Assembly (NCBI GenBank): GCA_964557545.1
Contig: CAZLAK010000020.1
Coordinates: 1-44,506 of the forward strand
Origin: CAZLAK01 sp964557545
Lineage (GTDB): Bacteria > Bacillota > Desulfotomaculia > Desulfotomaculales > Pelotomaculaceae
DNA length: 44,506 nt
Reading direction: 5' to 3'
Position 1 is the first letter of the stretch, and each line of letters opens with the position of its first letter. This document shows, in pieces, positions 1-7,249 of this stretch. The notes beneath the pieces were generated by a model. The model was not told the DNA's origin and ran no database searches. It saw only the letters and a list, made by a program, of their open reading frames with translations. The position numbers and the translations under genes were made by a program.

Positions 1-1
1 C

Positions 2-1666
2 TTAAGCTGTCTCAATTTTAGCTGCTTCGTGCAGCCCGAGCATATCTATAGCCATCTCGCGCAGTTTGTACTTTTGTATCTTGCCGCTGGCCGTGGTGGG
101 ATAGCTGTCAACAAAAGCAACGTACTGGGGTATTTTGTAACGGGCAATTTTACCTTCACAGAACTTCTTAACCTCTTCTTCGGTAAGGCTGGCACCGTTT
201 TTCAGCTGAATAAAGGCCATTACTTCTTCGCCGTACTTGACGCTGGGCACGCCGACCACCTGTACGTCCTTAATGGCCGGGTGGGTGTAGAGAAATTCCT
301 CAATTTCCCGCGGGTAGATGTTTTCGCCGCCGCGGATAATCATGTCTTTTAAGCGCCCGGTAATCTTGCAGTAACCGTTTTCATCCATAATCCCCAGGTC
401 ACCTGTGTGCAGCCAGCCCTCGCTGTCTATAGCAGCAGCCGTGGCTTCCGGCATCTTGTAGTAGCCTTTCATGATGTTGCAGCCTCGCGCGCAGATCTCT
501 CCCTGCACACCCGGAGGCACTTCCTTACCTGTCTGCGGGTCGACGATTTTCACCTCAACACCCGGTATGGGCCGCCCCACTGTAGAAACTCTCAATTCCA
601 AGGGGTCGGTGGTGCGTGTGTTGGTGATGGCCGGCGACGACTCGGTCTGGCCGTAAGTAATAACGATTTCCCTCATCCCCATTACGTCGACCACTTTCTT
701 CATCACTTCGATGGGGCAGGGAGAACCGGCCATGATACCGGTCCGCAGGGTAGAAGTGTCAAACTTTTCTTTTTCCAGGAGTTCCAGCTCCATGATAAAC
801 ATGGTGGGCACGCCGTGCAGCGCCGTGCAGCGCTCGGCCTGAACCGTTTCCAGCACCTTGCGGGGGTCAAAAACTTCCACCGGCACCATAGTGGCGCCGG
901 AAACCACGCAGGTCATGGTGCCCAGTGAACAGCCGAAGCAGTGGAAAAAGGGCACGGGGATGCACAGGCGGTCTCTATTGGTAAAGTTTAAACAGTCGGC
1001 CACACTGCAGGCGTTGGCCACCAAGTTGTGGTGGGTGAGCATTACTCCCTTGGGAAAGCCGGTAGTCCCGGAGGTATACTGCATCATGATCACATCGTCG
1101 GGATCGAGCGCTGCTCCTGCCCTGGCCAGCTCCTCATCGGAAACTTCGCTGCCCATCTGCATGATGTCATCCCAGGTAAACATGCCGGGGTAACGGTCCT
1201 TGCCGATGAAAATTACGTTTCGCAATAAGGGAAGCCTTTCAGATTTAAGTTCTCCGGGATGGCTTTCTTTGAGCTCGGGGCACAGTTCGTAGATCATGTC
1301 TATGTAATTACTCGTCTTGGTGCCCTGAACCAAAAAGAGGGTCGTAGAATCGGACTGCCGCAAAAGGTATTCCAGCTCAAATACTTTATAGCTGGTGTTT
1401 ACTGTAACCACAACGGCACCCATTCTGGGGGCGCCGAACTGGATAATTACCCACTCGGGCACGTTGGTAGCCCAGACGGCGATGTGCTCACCTTTCTTTA
1501 TGCCCAGCTTTAAAAGTCCTTTGGCAAACTGGTTGCAGACCTCCTTAAACTGGGCGTAAGTGTACCTTAAACCGCGGTCATGGTACACCAGAGCCTCCGT
1601 ATCCGGGTACTCGCTGGCAATTCTGTCTAATAAACCCCCAATAGTTATCTTACCGTAATCTCTCAC
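2..1666 (-). CDS. AMP-binding acyl-CoA synthetase (fatty-acid-type ligase)
   Basis: Adenylate-forming ligase of 554 residues, expected to activate a carboxylic acid with ATP and join it to CoA. Visible motifs: the phosphate-binding loop YTSGTTGFPKG (about 197-207), GYYKMPEAT, GWLHTGDLG, the hinge region GRLKDMIIRGGENIYPREIE, and the C-terminal lysine motif SGKIQKYKLRE. Length and motif set fit the FadD/medium-long-chain acyl-CoA synthetase group; the acid cannot be read from sequence. The start is GTG at 1666, preceded by AGGAGGGGAGA at good spacing. The gene sits 75 bases downstream of a T-box terminator/antiterminator, so an uncharged tRNA should control it. That is an unusual regulator for an acyl-CoA ligase and hints at a link with amino-acid (perhaps branched-chain) metabolism; this link is inference. 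Confidence 0.9.
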   Translation of the reverse strand: MRDYGKITIGGLLDRIASEYPDTEALVYHDRGLRYTYAQFKEVCNQFAKGLLKLGIKKGEHIAVWATNVPEWVIIQFGAPRMGAVVVTVNTSYKVFELEYLLRQSDSTTLFLVQGTKTSNYIDMIYELCPELKESHPGELKSERLPLLRNVIFIGKDRYPGMFTWDDIMQMGSEVSDEELARAGAALDPDDVIMMQYTSGTTGFPKGVMLTHHNLVANACSVADCLNFTNRDRLCIPVPFFHCFGCSLGTMTCVVSGATMVPVEVFDPRKVLETVQAERCTALHGVPTMFIMELELLEKEKFDTSTLRTGIMAGSPCPIEVMKKVVDVMGMREIVITYGQTESSPAITNTRTTDPLELRVSTVGRPIPGVEVKIVDPQTGKEVPPGVQGEICARGCNIMKGYYKMPEATAAAIDSEGWLHTGDLGIMDENGYCKITGRLKDMIIRGGENIYPREIEEFLYTHPAIKDVQVVGVPSVKYGEEVMAFIQLKNGASLTEEEVKKFCEGKIARYKIPQYVAFVDSYPTTASGKIQKYKLREMAIDMLGLHEAAKIETA

Positions 1667-1728
1667 GCTCTCCCCTCCTAAACAAAATACACCAAATAAA
1701 AAACAATGTTAAAATATGGTAAATTAAT

Positions 1729-1775
1729 AAAAAATAATAAAAAAGCCTCTCCTCCCTGTAAGGGACGAGAAGCTT
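1729..1775 (-). terminator. T-box intrinsic terminator
   Basis: A long hairpin pairs AAGCUUCUCG (from 1775) with GAGGAGAGGCUU (to 1743), with one mismatch and a short loop, and a U-rich tract follows (1744-1729). Its 5' arm overlaps the CUCGUCCCUU segment that would instead pair with AAGGG of the T-box antiterminator. Confidence 0.9.
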
Positions 1776-1811
1776 TCCCGCGGTACCACCCTTGTTGGCA
1801 AAGAAAATATT

Positions 1812-1886
1812 TGGTGGAGCTGGCGGGGATTGAACCCGCGACCTCTTCCATGCCAAGGAAGCGCGCTCCCACTGCGCCACAGCCCC
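1812..1886 (-). tRNA. tRNA-Ala (anticodon GGC), inside the T-box leader
   Basis: A 75-nt cloverleaf with encoded CCA. The acceptor GGGGCUG pairs CAGCUCC with one G-U, the anticodon arm is CUUCC-UUGGCAU-GGAAG (anticodon GGC, Ala), and the T arm GCGGG/CCCGC carries UUCAAUC. The discriminator is A. It lies on the same strand as the T-box, about 27 nt after the Stem II-like hairpin and about 20 nt before the T-box motif. It is upstream of the terminator, so it would be made whether or not the ligase gene is read through. Confidence 0.95.
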
Positions 1887-2100
1887 GTCTCTTTACCCTC
1901 TCTCCGCTTTTAACGGCGCGACCGTCTCGAAGTAGCGGCACCTTACTACCGTTCCCCCGAGAAGCTCCGAGGCGAGTTCAACAGTTGCGCCCGCCGCCTC
2001 GCACCAGCCGGCAGCTCTCTTTAGGGCCACACCGCTTACTGCTCCTCTTCATCGCCTAAAACACGATATTTTGTCTTCCCTAATTAAAACGCCAAGTAAA

Positions 2101-2129
2101 ATTATAAGCTAAGCGCTTGCCCCTGTCAA
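2101..2129 (-). promoter_or_regulatory. Sigma-A promoter of the T-box/tRNA-Ala transcript
   Basis: Consensus hexamers on the minus strand: TTGACA (2129-2124), a 17-base spacer, TATAAT (2106-2101). Predicted initiation near 2094 puts the whole T-box leader, the tRNA-Ala and the ligase gene on one primary transcript. Confidence 0.9.
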
Positions 2130-2168
2130 CTGATAAAACCTTAAAAAAATTTCTATATATACACGGTC

Positions 2169-2534
2169 CTACAGATTGGCCGTATGGACCAGCATATTGA
2201 CTTTTTTAGCATCCCCCCACAGGCGTTCGAGGTTGTAAAAACGCCGCTCGGCATCTAAAAAGACATGGACCACCACGTCACCGTAGTCGAGAAGAACCCA
2301 CCTGCCCTCCTTTAACCCTTCACAGCGCAAGGCCGTGATTCCCCTCTCCTCTAATTTTTCCTGCACGTAACCGGCAATAGCCTGGACGTGAGTCTTGGAC
2401 AGCCCGCTGACAATAACAAAGTAATCGGCAATTACCGAAAGACCGCGGATGTCGAGCACAGCTATGTCTTGTGCCTTTTTATCTCCGGCAGCCCTCACAA
2501 CGGCACTCAAAACTGCCTGTGGATTTAAAGACAA
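2169..2534 (-). CDS. rsfS: Ribosomal silencing factor RsfS (Iojap/YbeB)
   Basis: RsfS binds ribosomal protein L14 on the large subunit and blocks subunit joining in starvation. The product (about 121 residues, normal for the family) shows the conserved core DIRGLSVIADYFVIVSG, followed by the WVLLDYGDVVVHVF segment near the C terminus. The longest reading starts at GTG 2540, but the Shine-Dalgarno GAGGAGG ends only 1 base before it; TTG at 2534 has a 7-base spacing and is preferred. In many Firmicutes this gene follows nadD and the HD phosphohydrolase yqeK; here yqeK is missing and an RRM gene sits between. Confidence 0.93.
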   Translation of the reverse strand: MSLNPQAVLSAVVRAAGDKKAQDIAVLDIRGLSVIADYFVIVSGLSKTHVQAIAGYVQEKLEERGITALRCEGLKEGRWVLLDYGDVVVHVFLDAERRFYNLERLWGDAKKVNMLVHTANL

Positions 2535-2612
2535 TTTCACTCCTCCTCTAATTTAATACTGTAATAAATTATTCTATATAACTCACCCATTTCCTCTAAA
2601 CCAGAGTAACGT

Positions 2613-2645
2613 AAAAAACCGCACGGCAATGTACGTACCGTGCGG
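2613..2645 (-). terminator. Intrinsic terminator after the RRM gene
   Basis: Perfect 8-bp arms CCGCACGG/CCGTGCGG (2645-2638 with 2626-2619) are followed on the minus strand by six T (2618-2613). It separates the RRM gene from rsfS, which suggests rsfS needs its own promoter. A short T run on the other side could also serve the plus strand. Confidence 0.85.
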
Positions 2646-2662
2646 CTCCCTTTTTACTTTTG

Positions 2663-2917
2663 CTAGTGCATATCCCGCGGCCTTGCCTCATTTACGGTGA
2701 TAACTCTGCCGTTAAACTCGGCACCGTTCAAGGCAGCAATCATAGCATCTGCATCTTCGTCCCGAACCTCTACGAAGCCAAATCCGCGGGAACGGCCGGT
2801 TTCGCGGTCGGTAATAACGCGGCTGCTCAGAACTTCGCCGTAGGCCGAAAAGGCATCCGCCAGATCCTCTGCCTTGGTAGCCCACGGCAGGTTTCCGACA
2901 TACAGAGTGCGCGCCAT
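2663..2917 (-). CDS. Single-domain RRM RNA-binding protein
   Basis: An 84-residue protein that is almost entirely one RNA recognition motif: RNP2 is LYVGNL (residues 5-10) and RNP1 is RGFGFVEV (about 46-53), with the terminal strand GRVITVNEARPR. Bacterial proteins of this type are often cold-induced RNA chaperones; the RNA target is unknown. The start is ATG 2917, with AGAGGTGA about 8 bases upstream; the 34 extra upstream codons do not resemble the family. It stands between nadD and rsfS, closed by a strong terminator, so it is probably expressed as a short unit. Confidence 0.93.
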   Translation of the reverse strand: MARTLYVGNLPWATKAEDLADAFSAYGEVLSSRVITDRETGRSRGFGFVEVRDEDADAMIAALNGAEFNGRVITVNEARPRDMH

Positions 2918-3024
2918 TAACCAATCACCTCTTTCCCCTAAAGAAACTTTTTGTTTAATGCTATTATTTGCAAAAGGTTTTACCCTAATGCAAATCCTTT
3001 TTACCAAAGTTTTTTCCAAAGAAG

Positions 3025-3654
3025 CTACCTGTAAAGCCCGTTCTTTTTAATGTAGTCTTCTACGCTTTCGGGGAGGAGGTACTTTACTGGCCTTCCTTCA
3101 CGGATCCGCTGCCTTATGTCGGTAGAAGAAATATCCAAGCCGGGGACCTCAAGGCACAAAATGCGTTCTTGCCACTTCAAAGGCAAAAAGCTGAGCTTCT
3201 CCCTTAAAACATCGAGACCGTACTTTGGACGCACTGCAGCTACAAAACGGCACAGTGACAAAAGCTGCTCTACATCTTTCCAGGTAGCTATTTCCAATAT
3301 GGCATCGCTGCCGGTTATAAAAAAAATCTCTGCTTTGGGGTAAAGATTGGCAAACGCTTTGAGCGTATCCACTGTGTAAGACGGACCGGAACGCTCAATC
3401 TCCACGGAAGAAACCTGAAAGTACGGGTTTGAGTTCACCGCCAGAACGGTCATCAGGTACCTGTGCCAGGGACTGGCTGCCGGCTCCTTGTCTTTGTGCG
3501 GCGGCGACCCCGTGGGCACAAAAATTACCTTTTCCAGACCTACCTGCCAGCGCGCCTCTTCCGCGGCTACTAAGTGGCCGTTGTGAATGGGGTCAAACGT
3601 ACCGCCCATCAATCCCAAACGGCCGACTTTACCAACCTTTCCGCTAGCACCCAT
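3025..3654 (-). CDS. nadD: Nicotinate-nucleotide adenylyltransferase NadD
   Basis: Transfers AMP from ATP to nicotinate mononucleotide in NAD synthesis. It is a nucleotidyltransferase-fold protein of up to 209 residues with the (H/T)xGH-type signature GGTFDPIHNGHL (about 17-28) and the second ATP motif SSTDIRQRIREGRP near the C terminus. The N-terminal 15 residues are Gly/Val/Lys-rich and not typical, and no convincing Shine-Dalgarno precedes ATG 3654. The family normally begins close to the GGTFDP strand, so a start at TTG or ATG about 12-16 codons further in is possible. It stands 71 bases downstream of proB. Confidence 0.93.
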   Translation of the reverse strand: MGASGKVGKVGRLGLMGGTFDPIHNGHLVAAEEARWQVGLEKVIFVPTGSPPHKDKEPAASPWHRYLMTVLAVNSNPYFQVSSVEIERSGPSYTVDTLKAFANLYPKAEIFFITGSDAILEIATWKDVEQLLSLCRFVAAVRPKYGLDVLREKLSFLPLKWQERILCLEVPGLDISSTDIRQRIREGRPVKYLLPESVEDYIKKNGLYR

Positions 3655-3725
3655 AGGTTGATTTTATACGCTCTGAGAAATAAATGCAAGGCAGTATGCA
3701 AAAATTTTTTGCCCGATTATTTCTT

Positions 3726-4880
3726 TTAAATATCCAGGACTAAATTATCCCGGTGGATTATCTCGTCATAATCTTTATATCCCAAAAGACGGACAATATC
3801 TGCCGTCCTGGCGCCTTTAATTCTTTCAATCTCTTCGGAAGAGTAGTATACAATTCCCCTGCCTATCTCTTTCCCGTCCGGTCCAATTATGCTCACCGTG
3901 TTGCCCATCTCAAAACTGCCTTCTACGCCGGTCACTCCTGAAGGCAGTAGGCTCTTGCCGCCCTCTACTAAAGCCTTTACCGCTCCCCCGTCGATAAACA
4001 CCCGCCCGCAGGGCACAGCCCCGTAAGCTATCCAGCGCTTCTTCTTCTCCAGCTTGTTGGCCAGAGGCCAAAATACCGTTCCCAGTTCTTCACCGTAAAC
4101 TACCCGGCGCACAACGTCTTTTTCCTGTGAACTGCAGATAACGGTCACCACACCTGAATGCATGGCCACTCTGGCAGCCTGGATTTTGGTGACCATTCCT
4201 CCCGTTCCTAGCCTGCTGCCGGCACCGCCGGCCAGGGCTTCGATTTCGGGAGTTATCTCGTGCACTTCCCGGATTAGCGCTGCCGAAGGATGGCTGCGGG
4301 GATCAGCGGTATACAGGCCGTCTATGTCGGAGAGAAGTACGAGGAGCTCGGCATCTACCAGCCCTGCCACCAGGGCGGACAGCGTATCGTTATCGCCAAA
4401 TTTTATTTCGTCCACGGCTACTGTATCGTTTTCATTGATAACCGGTATAACGCCAAAATGGAGCAGAGTTTGCAGGGCGTTCCTGGCGTTTAAAAAACGG
4501 CGGCGGTCGGAGAAGTCTTCTCTCGTCAGCAGCACCTGCCCTACTGTTACTCCGTATTCGGCAAAAAATTTTTCGTAGATGTGCATTAATATACCCTGGC
4601 CCACTGCTGCTGCCGCCTGTTTTTGGGGGATGGTCTTGGGCCGGCCGGACAATCCCAGCTTGCCGGCTCCCGTACCTATAGCACCGGAGGTTACCAGGAG
4701 CACCTCCCTGCCCTGGTTGCTCAAGTCGGCCAACTGCCGCACCAGGGCTTCTATTTGGCTTAAATTGGGCTTGCCGGTGGGGTGCGCCACCGAGCTGGAA
4801 CCAACTTTTACCACCAGCCTTTTAAAATCTTTAAACGCGCTCCTCTTTCCAGCGATAACTCCCACTGCCACCCACCGCAC
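3726..4880 (-). CDS. proB: Glutamate 5-kinase ProB
   Basis: First step of proline synthesis, phosphorylation of glutamate. The amino-acid kinase domain starts at RLVVKVGSSSV (about 21-31) and includes SGAIGTGAGKLGL, INENDTVAVDEIKFGDND and GTGGMVTKIQAA. A C-terminal PUA domain follows (about residues 285-375), as in full-length bacterial ProB. GTG 4880 opens the longest frame but has no clear ribosome site; the first 15-20 residues are doubtful. A possible promoter (-10 TACAAT at 4905-4900) lies just upstream, overlapping the obg terminator. The usual partner proA (glutamyl-phosphate reductase) is not next to it and is absent from the window. Confidence 0.93.
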   Translation of the reverse strand: MRWVAVGVIAGKRSAFKDFKRLVVKVGSSSVAHPTGKPNLSQIEALVRQLADLSNQGREVLLVTSGAIGTGAGKLGLSGRPKTIPQKQAAAAVGQGILMHIYEKFFAEYGVTVGQVLLTREDFSDRRRFLNARNALQTLLHFGVIPVINENDTVAVDEIKFGDNDTLSALVAGLVDAELLVLLSDIDGLYTADPRSHPSAALIREVHEITPEIEALAGGAGSRLGTGGMVTKIQAARVAMHSGVVTVICSSQEKDVVRRVVYGEELGTVFWPLANKLEKKKRWIAYGAVPCGRVFIDGGAVKALVEGGKSLLPSGVTGVEGSFEMGNTVSIIGPDGKEIGRGIVYYSSEEIERIKGARTADIVRLLGYKDYDEIIHRDNLVLDI

Positions 4881-4915
4881 TCAAAGTAAATTCGGGGTAA
4901 TTGTAACACAAAAGC

Positions 4916-4940
4916 ATAAAAGGCGTAAAGCACGCCTTTT
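4916..4940 (-). terminator. Terminator between obg and proB
   Basis: The hairpin AAAAGGCG-TGCTTTA-CGCCTTTT starts at the obg stop codon. The U tract is short (TTTT merged into the stem), so termination may be partial. Confidence 0.6.
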
Positions 4941-6216
4941 AACTGCCGCTCACGTATATAAATTCAAATTTGCCTATTCTCACCGTATCCCCGTCTGAAA
5001 CCCCGGCTTCCTTTAAAGCATCTTCTATTCCCAAGCGCTCAAACTGGCGCATCAGCCTTACCACGGCTTCATCATTTTCCAGGTCCGTCATGGCCACCAA
5101 GCGTTCAGCCTCCCGGCTGCTGACGATAAAAACGCCGTCGCGCCGGTCAACCGAAAGCTTTCCCGCTTCCTTTTTTCTTCTCTCTTCATCACGCACTGCC
5201 AGGTCCGGCAATTCGGGCTCCGGCAGGCCTTCTAAAAGCCCTGCCACCCTGTAGATCAGGCGGTCTATGCCGGAACCTGTAAGCGCAGATACCGGAAAAA
5301 CCTCGTACTGCTCCCCGTACGCCTTTAAAAATCTTTCTAGATTTGGGGCAGCGCCGTCCAAGTCCATCTTATTGGCCGCCACCACCTGGGGCCGTTTGCC
5401 CAAAAGGGGGTTGTAGAGGGAAAGCTCGCGGTTGGTAATACAAAAGTCCTCCAGCGGATCCCTTCCCTCACTGCCGGCCATGTCGAGGACGTGGATGAGA
5501 AGGCGGGTTCTCTCCACGTGGCGCAAAAACTCGTGCCCCAAGCCGCTCCCGCTGTGGGCGCCTTCTATGAGTCCAGGTATATCGGCCATAATAAAGCTGC
5601 GACCCTCGCCTACCCGCACTACACCTAGATTGGGAGTCAAGGTGGTAAACGGGTAGTCTGCCACCTTTGGCTTGGCCGCAGTGGTGCGGGCAAGCAGCGA
5701 GGATTTGCCGGCATTGGGAAACCCGACCAGACCGACGTCGGCCAGCAGTTTCAACTCCAGCTCCAGCCAGCGCTCCTCGCCCGGTTCCCCTTTTTCAGCA
5801 AAGCGGGGCGCCCTGTTGACCGGTGTGGCAAAATGGGCATTTCCCCTTCCACCTCGGCCGCCCCTGGCCACTATTGCCTCCTGTCCGTCTTGGGTAAAGT
5901 CGGCTATAAGCTGGCCGGTTTCTGCATCCCGGACTACCGTACCTACGGGCACCCGCACGACCAGGTCTTCCCCGGAGGCCCCGTGTCTGTTGGCACCTTC
6001 TCCGTGGTGACCCCGGCCTGCCTTGTAATGGCGCTTGTAGCGGAAATCGACCAGTGTGCGCAGGCCCCCGTCAGCCCGGAATATCACGTTGCCGCCCCGG
6101 CCGCCGTCACCGCCACAGGGACCGCCGTCGGGAACGTATTTTTCCCTGCGCATGGCCACACAGCCGTTTCCGCCGTCCCCGCCCTTTACGTAAATTTTTG
6201 CTTTATCGTAAAACAA
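4939..6216 (-). CDS. obg: Obg-family GTPase (ObgE/CgtA)
   Basis: Essential GTPase for 50S assembly and stress/ppGpp signalling. The 425-residue protein has the glycine-rich Obg fold (1-156), a G domain with G1 GFPNAGKSS (165-173), DIPG (G3) and NKMD (G4), and a C-terminal OCT domain (about 345-425), so it is full length. The start is TTG 6216, with GGGGTGG about 7-11 bases before it. It follows the Spo0B-like gene, the classic Bacillus spo0B-obg pairing, and precedes proB. Confidence 0.96.
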   Translation of the reverse strand: MFYDKAKIYVKGGDGGNGCVAMRREKYVPDGGPCGGDGGRGGNVIFRADGGLRTLVDFRYKRHYKAGRGHHGEGANRHGASGEDLVVRVPVGTVVRDAETGQLIADFTQDGQEAIVARGGRGGRGNAHFATPVNRAPRFAEKGEPGEERWLELELKLLADVGLVGFPNAGKSSLLARTTAAKPKVADYPFTTLTPNLGVVRVGEGRSFIMADIPGLIEGAHSGSGLGHEFLRHVERTRLLIHVLDMAGSEGRDPLEDFCITNRELSLYNPLLGKRPQVVAANKMDLDGAAPNLERFLKAYGEQYEVFPVSALTGSGIDRLIYRVAGLLEGLPEPELPDLAVRDEERRKKEAGKLSVDRRDGVFIVSSREAERLVAMTDLENDEAVVRLMRQFERLGIEDALKEAGVSDGDTVRIGKFEFIYVSGS

Positions 6217-6256
6217 CCGGCAACCACCCCGCGGTTTTGCTGTACAGTCCGCTGGC

Positions 6257-6835
6257 TTAAACGTTTTTTTCTGCCTGTTTCTTGGGCAGGGTTATAAAAA
6301 TTTCTACCCCGCCGTTGGCCGTAGCCAGGTTTACCCGCCCCCCGTAAGGGGCCAGTGCATCGGCTGCTGCCGCCAGTTCTTTTTCCATATAAGCTGGGTC
6401 ACTGGGGTATTCCTCTACAAAGTGGATACGAAAAGAATAGCCCGCCCGCCCTTCTACCGCCGCTACTTTTAAGCGCCTTGCGGGTGCTTGAGTGCGCTTT
6501 AAGATAGAGAGGGCACAGTTCAAGCACCGTTCCAGGGCAAACCCGGCTTGTGGACCGGGCACCGAACATCCAGCCAGGTCAGTTTCTACAGACAGCTCTG
6601 TATCCAAAAGTAAACCGCCGGCCTCGTTTAAAGCTATAATGAGGGCGGCAGACACCTCTGGCAGCCTTATTTTTGCCGCACCGGCCAGCAAAGCCAGTTC
6701 AGCGCTGACATGATTTATGTATTCCCTGGCCTTTTCTATTTTATCAAGCTGTAAAAAACCTGATATAACCTGCAGGTGATTTAAATAGCAATGACGCTGG
6801 TCCTGGATAACCCGCAACAGTTTTTCAACACTCAT
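6257..6835 (-). CDS. spo0B: Spo0B-type phosphotransferase (sensor kinase-like)
   Basis: Small protein of 192 residues with the Spo0B alpha-helical hairpin at its start: QDQRHCYLNHLQVISGFLQL (about 11-30). The conserved Arg-His is the expected phosphoacceptor (His about 15). The C-terminal part resembles a degenerate GHKL domain; no clear N/G ATP boxes are visible, as in Spo0B, which does not bind ATP. In Bacillus it relays phosphate from Spo0F to Spo0A. Its place directly before obg supports the assignment. Start chosen: ATG 6835, since GGAGG lies 5 bases upstream (GTG 6838 would be too close). Confidence 0.8.
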   Translation of the reverse strand: MSVEKLLRVIQDQRHCYLNHLQVISGFLQLDKIEKAREYINHVSAELALLAGAAKIRLPEVSAALIIALNEAGGLLLDTELSVETDLAGCSVPGPQAGFALERCLNCALSILKRTQAPARRLKVAAVEGRAGYSFRIHFVEEYPSDPAYMEKELAAAADALAPYGGRVNLATANGGVEIFITLPKKQAEKNV

Positions 6836-6884
6836 CACTGCCTCCCCCGGTCACCTGCCGTCACCGGTCTTGTTTTTACGTCTT

Positions 6885-6927
6885 ATAAAAAGGCGGCAAA
6901 GGCGGCCCTCTTCCAGGACCGCCCTTT
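6885..6927 (-). terminator. Terminator after rpmA
   Basis: The 5' arm AAAGGGCGG (6927-6919) can pair with either of two tandem CCGCCTTT copies (to 6898 or to about 6888). The second is directly followed by TTTTT. It ends the rplU-rpmA unit before spo0B. Confidence 0.6.
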
Positions 6928-6929
6928 AC

Positions 6930-7199
6930 CTACATAGTTAACTGCTGCACCGGGTACACGGAAACCACTTTTTTATCCCGGCCCTTTCTTTCAAAACTCA
7001 CCACGCCGTCAACCAGCGCAAACAGGGTGTCGTCTCCTCCCCGGCCCACGTTGCGCCCGGGATGGATCCTCGTCCCGCGCTGGCGCACTAAAATATTCCC
7101 AGCTGTAACGTACTGGCCGTCAGCCCTCTTCACACCGAGCATTTTCGGCTGGGAATCACGGCCGTTACGTGAGCTGCCTACACCTTTTTTATGTGCCAT
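6930..7199 (-). CDS. rpmA: 50S ribosomal protein L27
   Basis: 89-residue L27, complete, starting MAHKKGVGSSRNGRDS, with the GTRIHPGRNVGRGGDDTLFA core. L27's N-terminal tail reaches the peptidyl-transferase centre. In many Firmicutes the tail carries a leader ending in FF that the Prp protease (YsxB) removes. Here L27 begins directly with the mature form, and the prp gene that usually separates rplU and rpmA is absent, which is self-consistent. It sits 50 bases after rplU; ATG 7199 is preceded by AAGGGGTGAT. Confidence 0.98.
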   Translation of the reverse strand: MAHKKGVGSSRNGRDSQPKMLGVKRADGQYVTAGNILVRQRGTRIHPGRNVGRGGDDTLFALVDGVVSFERKGRDKKVVSVYPVQQLTM

Positions 7200-7249
7200 T
7201 TGTAATCACCCCTTTTACGTGCATTTTAAATCTAACGGCTAACACTCAG

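Larger units (their letters stand above)
1729..2094 (-). promoter_or_regulatory. T-box riboswitch leader with an embedded tRNA gene
   Basis: The minus-strand leader has all T-box hallmarks. The distal Stem I module starts with AGAGAGC (2020-1993; GCUGCC pairs GGCGGC). The upper Stem I helix is AGCGGU (2036-2031) with ACUGUU (1985-1980), plus GCCC/GGGC. The specifier loop is GAACUCG (1979-1973). A small Stem II-like hairpin has ACGG/CCGU (1925-1913). The T-box motif AGGGTGGTACCGCGG is at 1792-1778, followed by a terminator. The UGGU bulge fits a tRNA ending in ACCA (discriminator A). Aligned from the helix below the loop, the specifier reads CUC (Leu) followed by a purine. An alternative, longer lower helix (2047-2041 with 1965-1959) leaves GCC (Ala, 1973-1971) in the loop. 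The stretch normally holding Stem III is occupied by tRNA-Ala(GGC). Confidence 0.92.

Noticed and set aside
1706..2059. A 117-codon plus-strand frame across the T-box/tRNA region, and overlapping minus-strand frames through the tRNA
   Set aside because: They lie on structured RNA with T-box and tRNA signatures; the encoded sequences resemble no protein family and are typical shadows of RNA genes.
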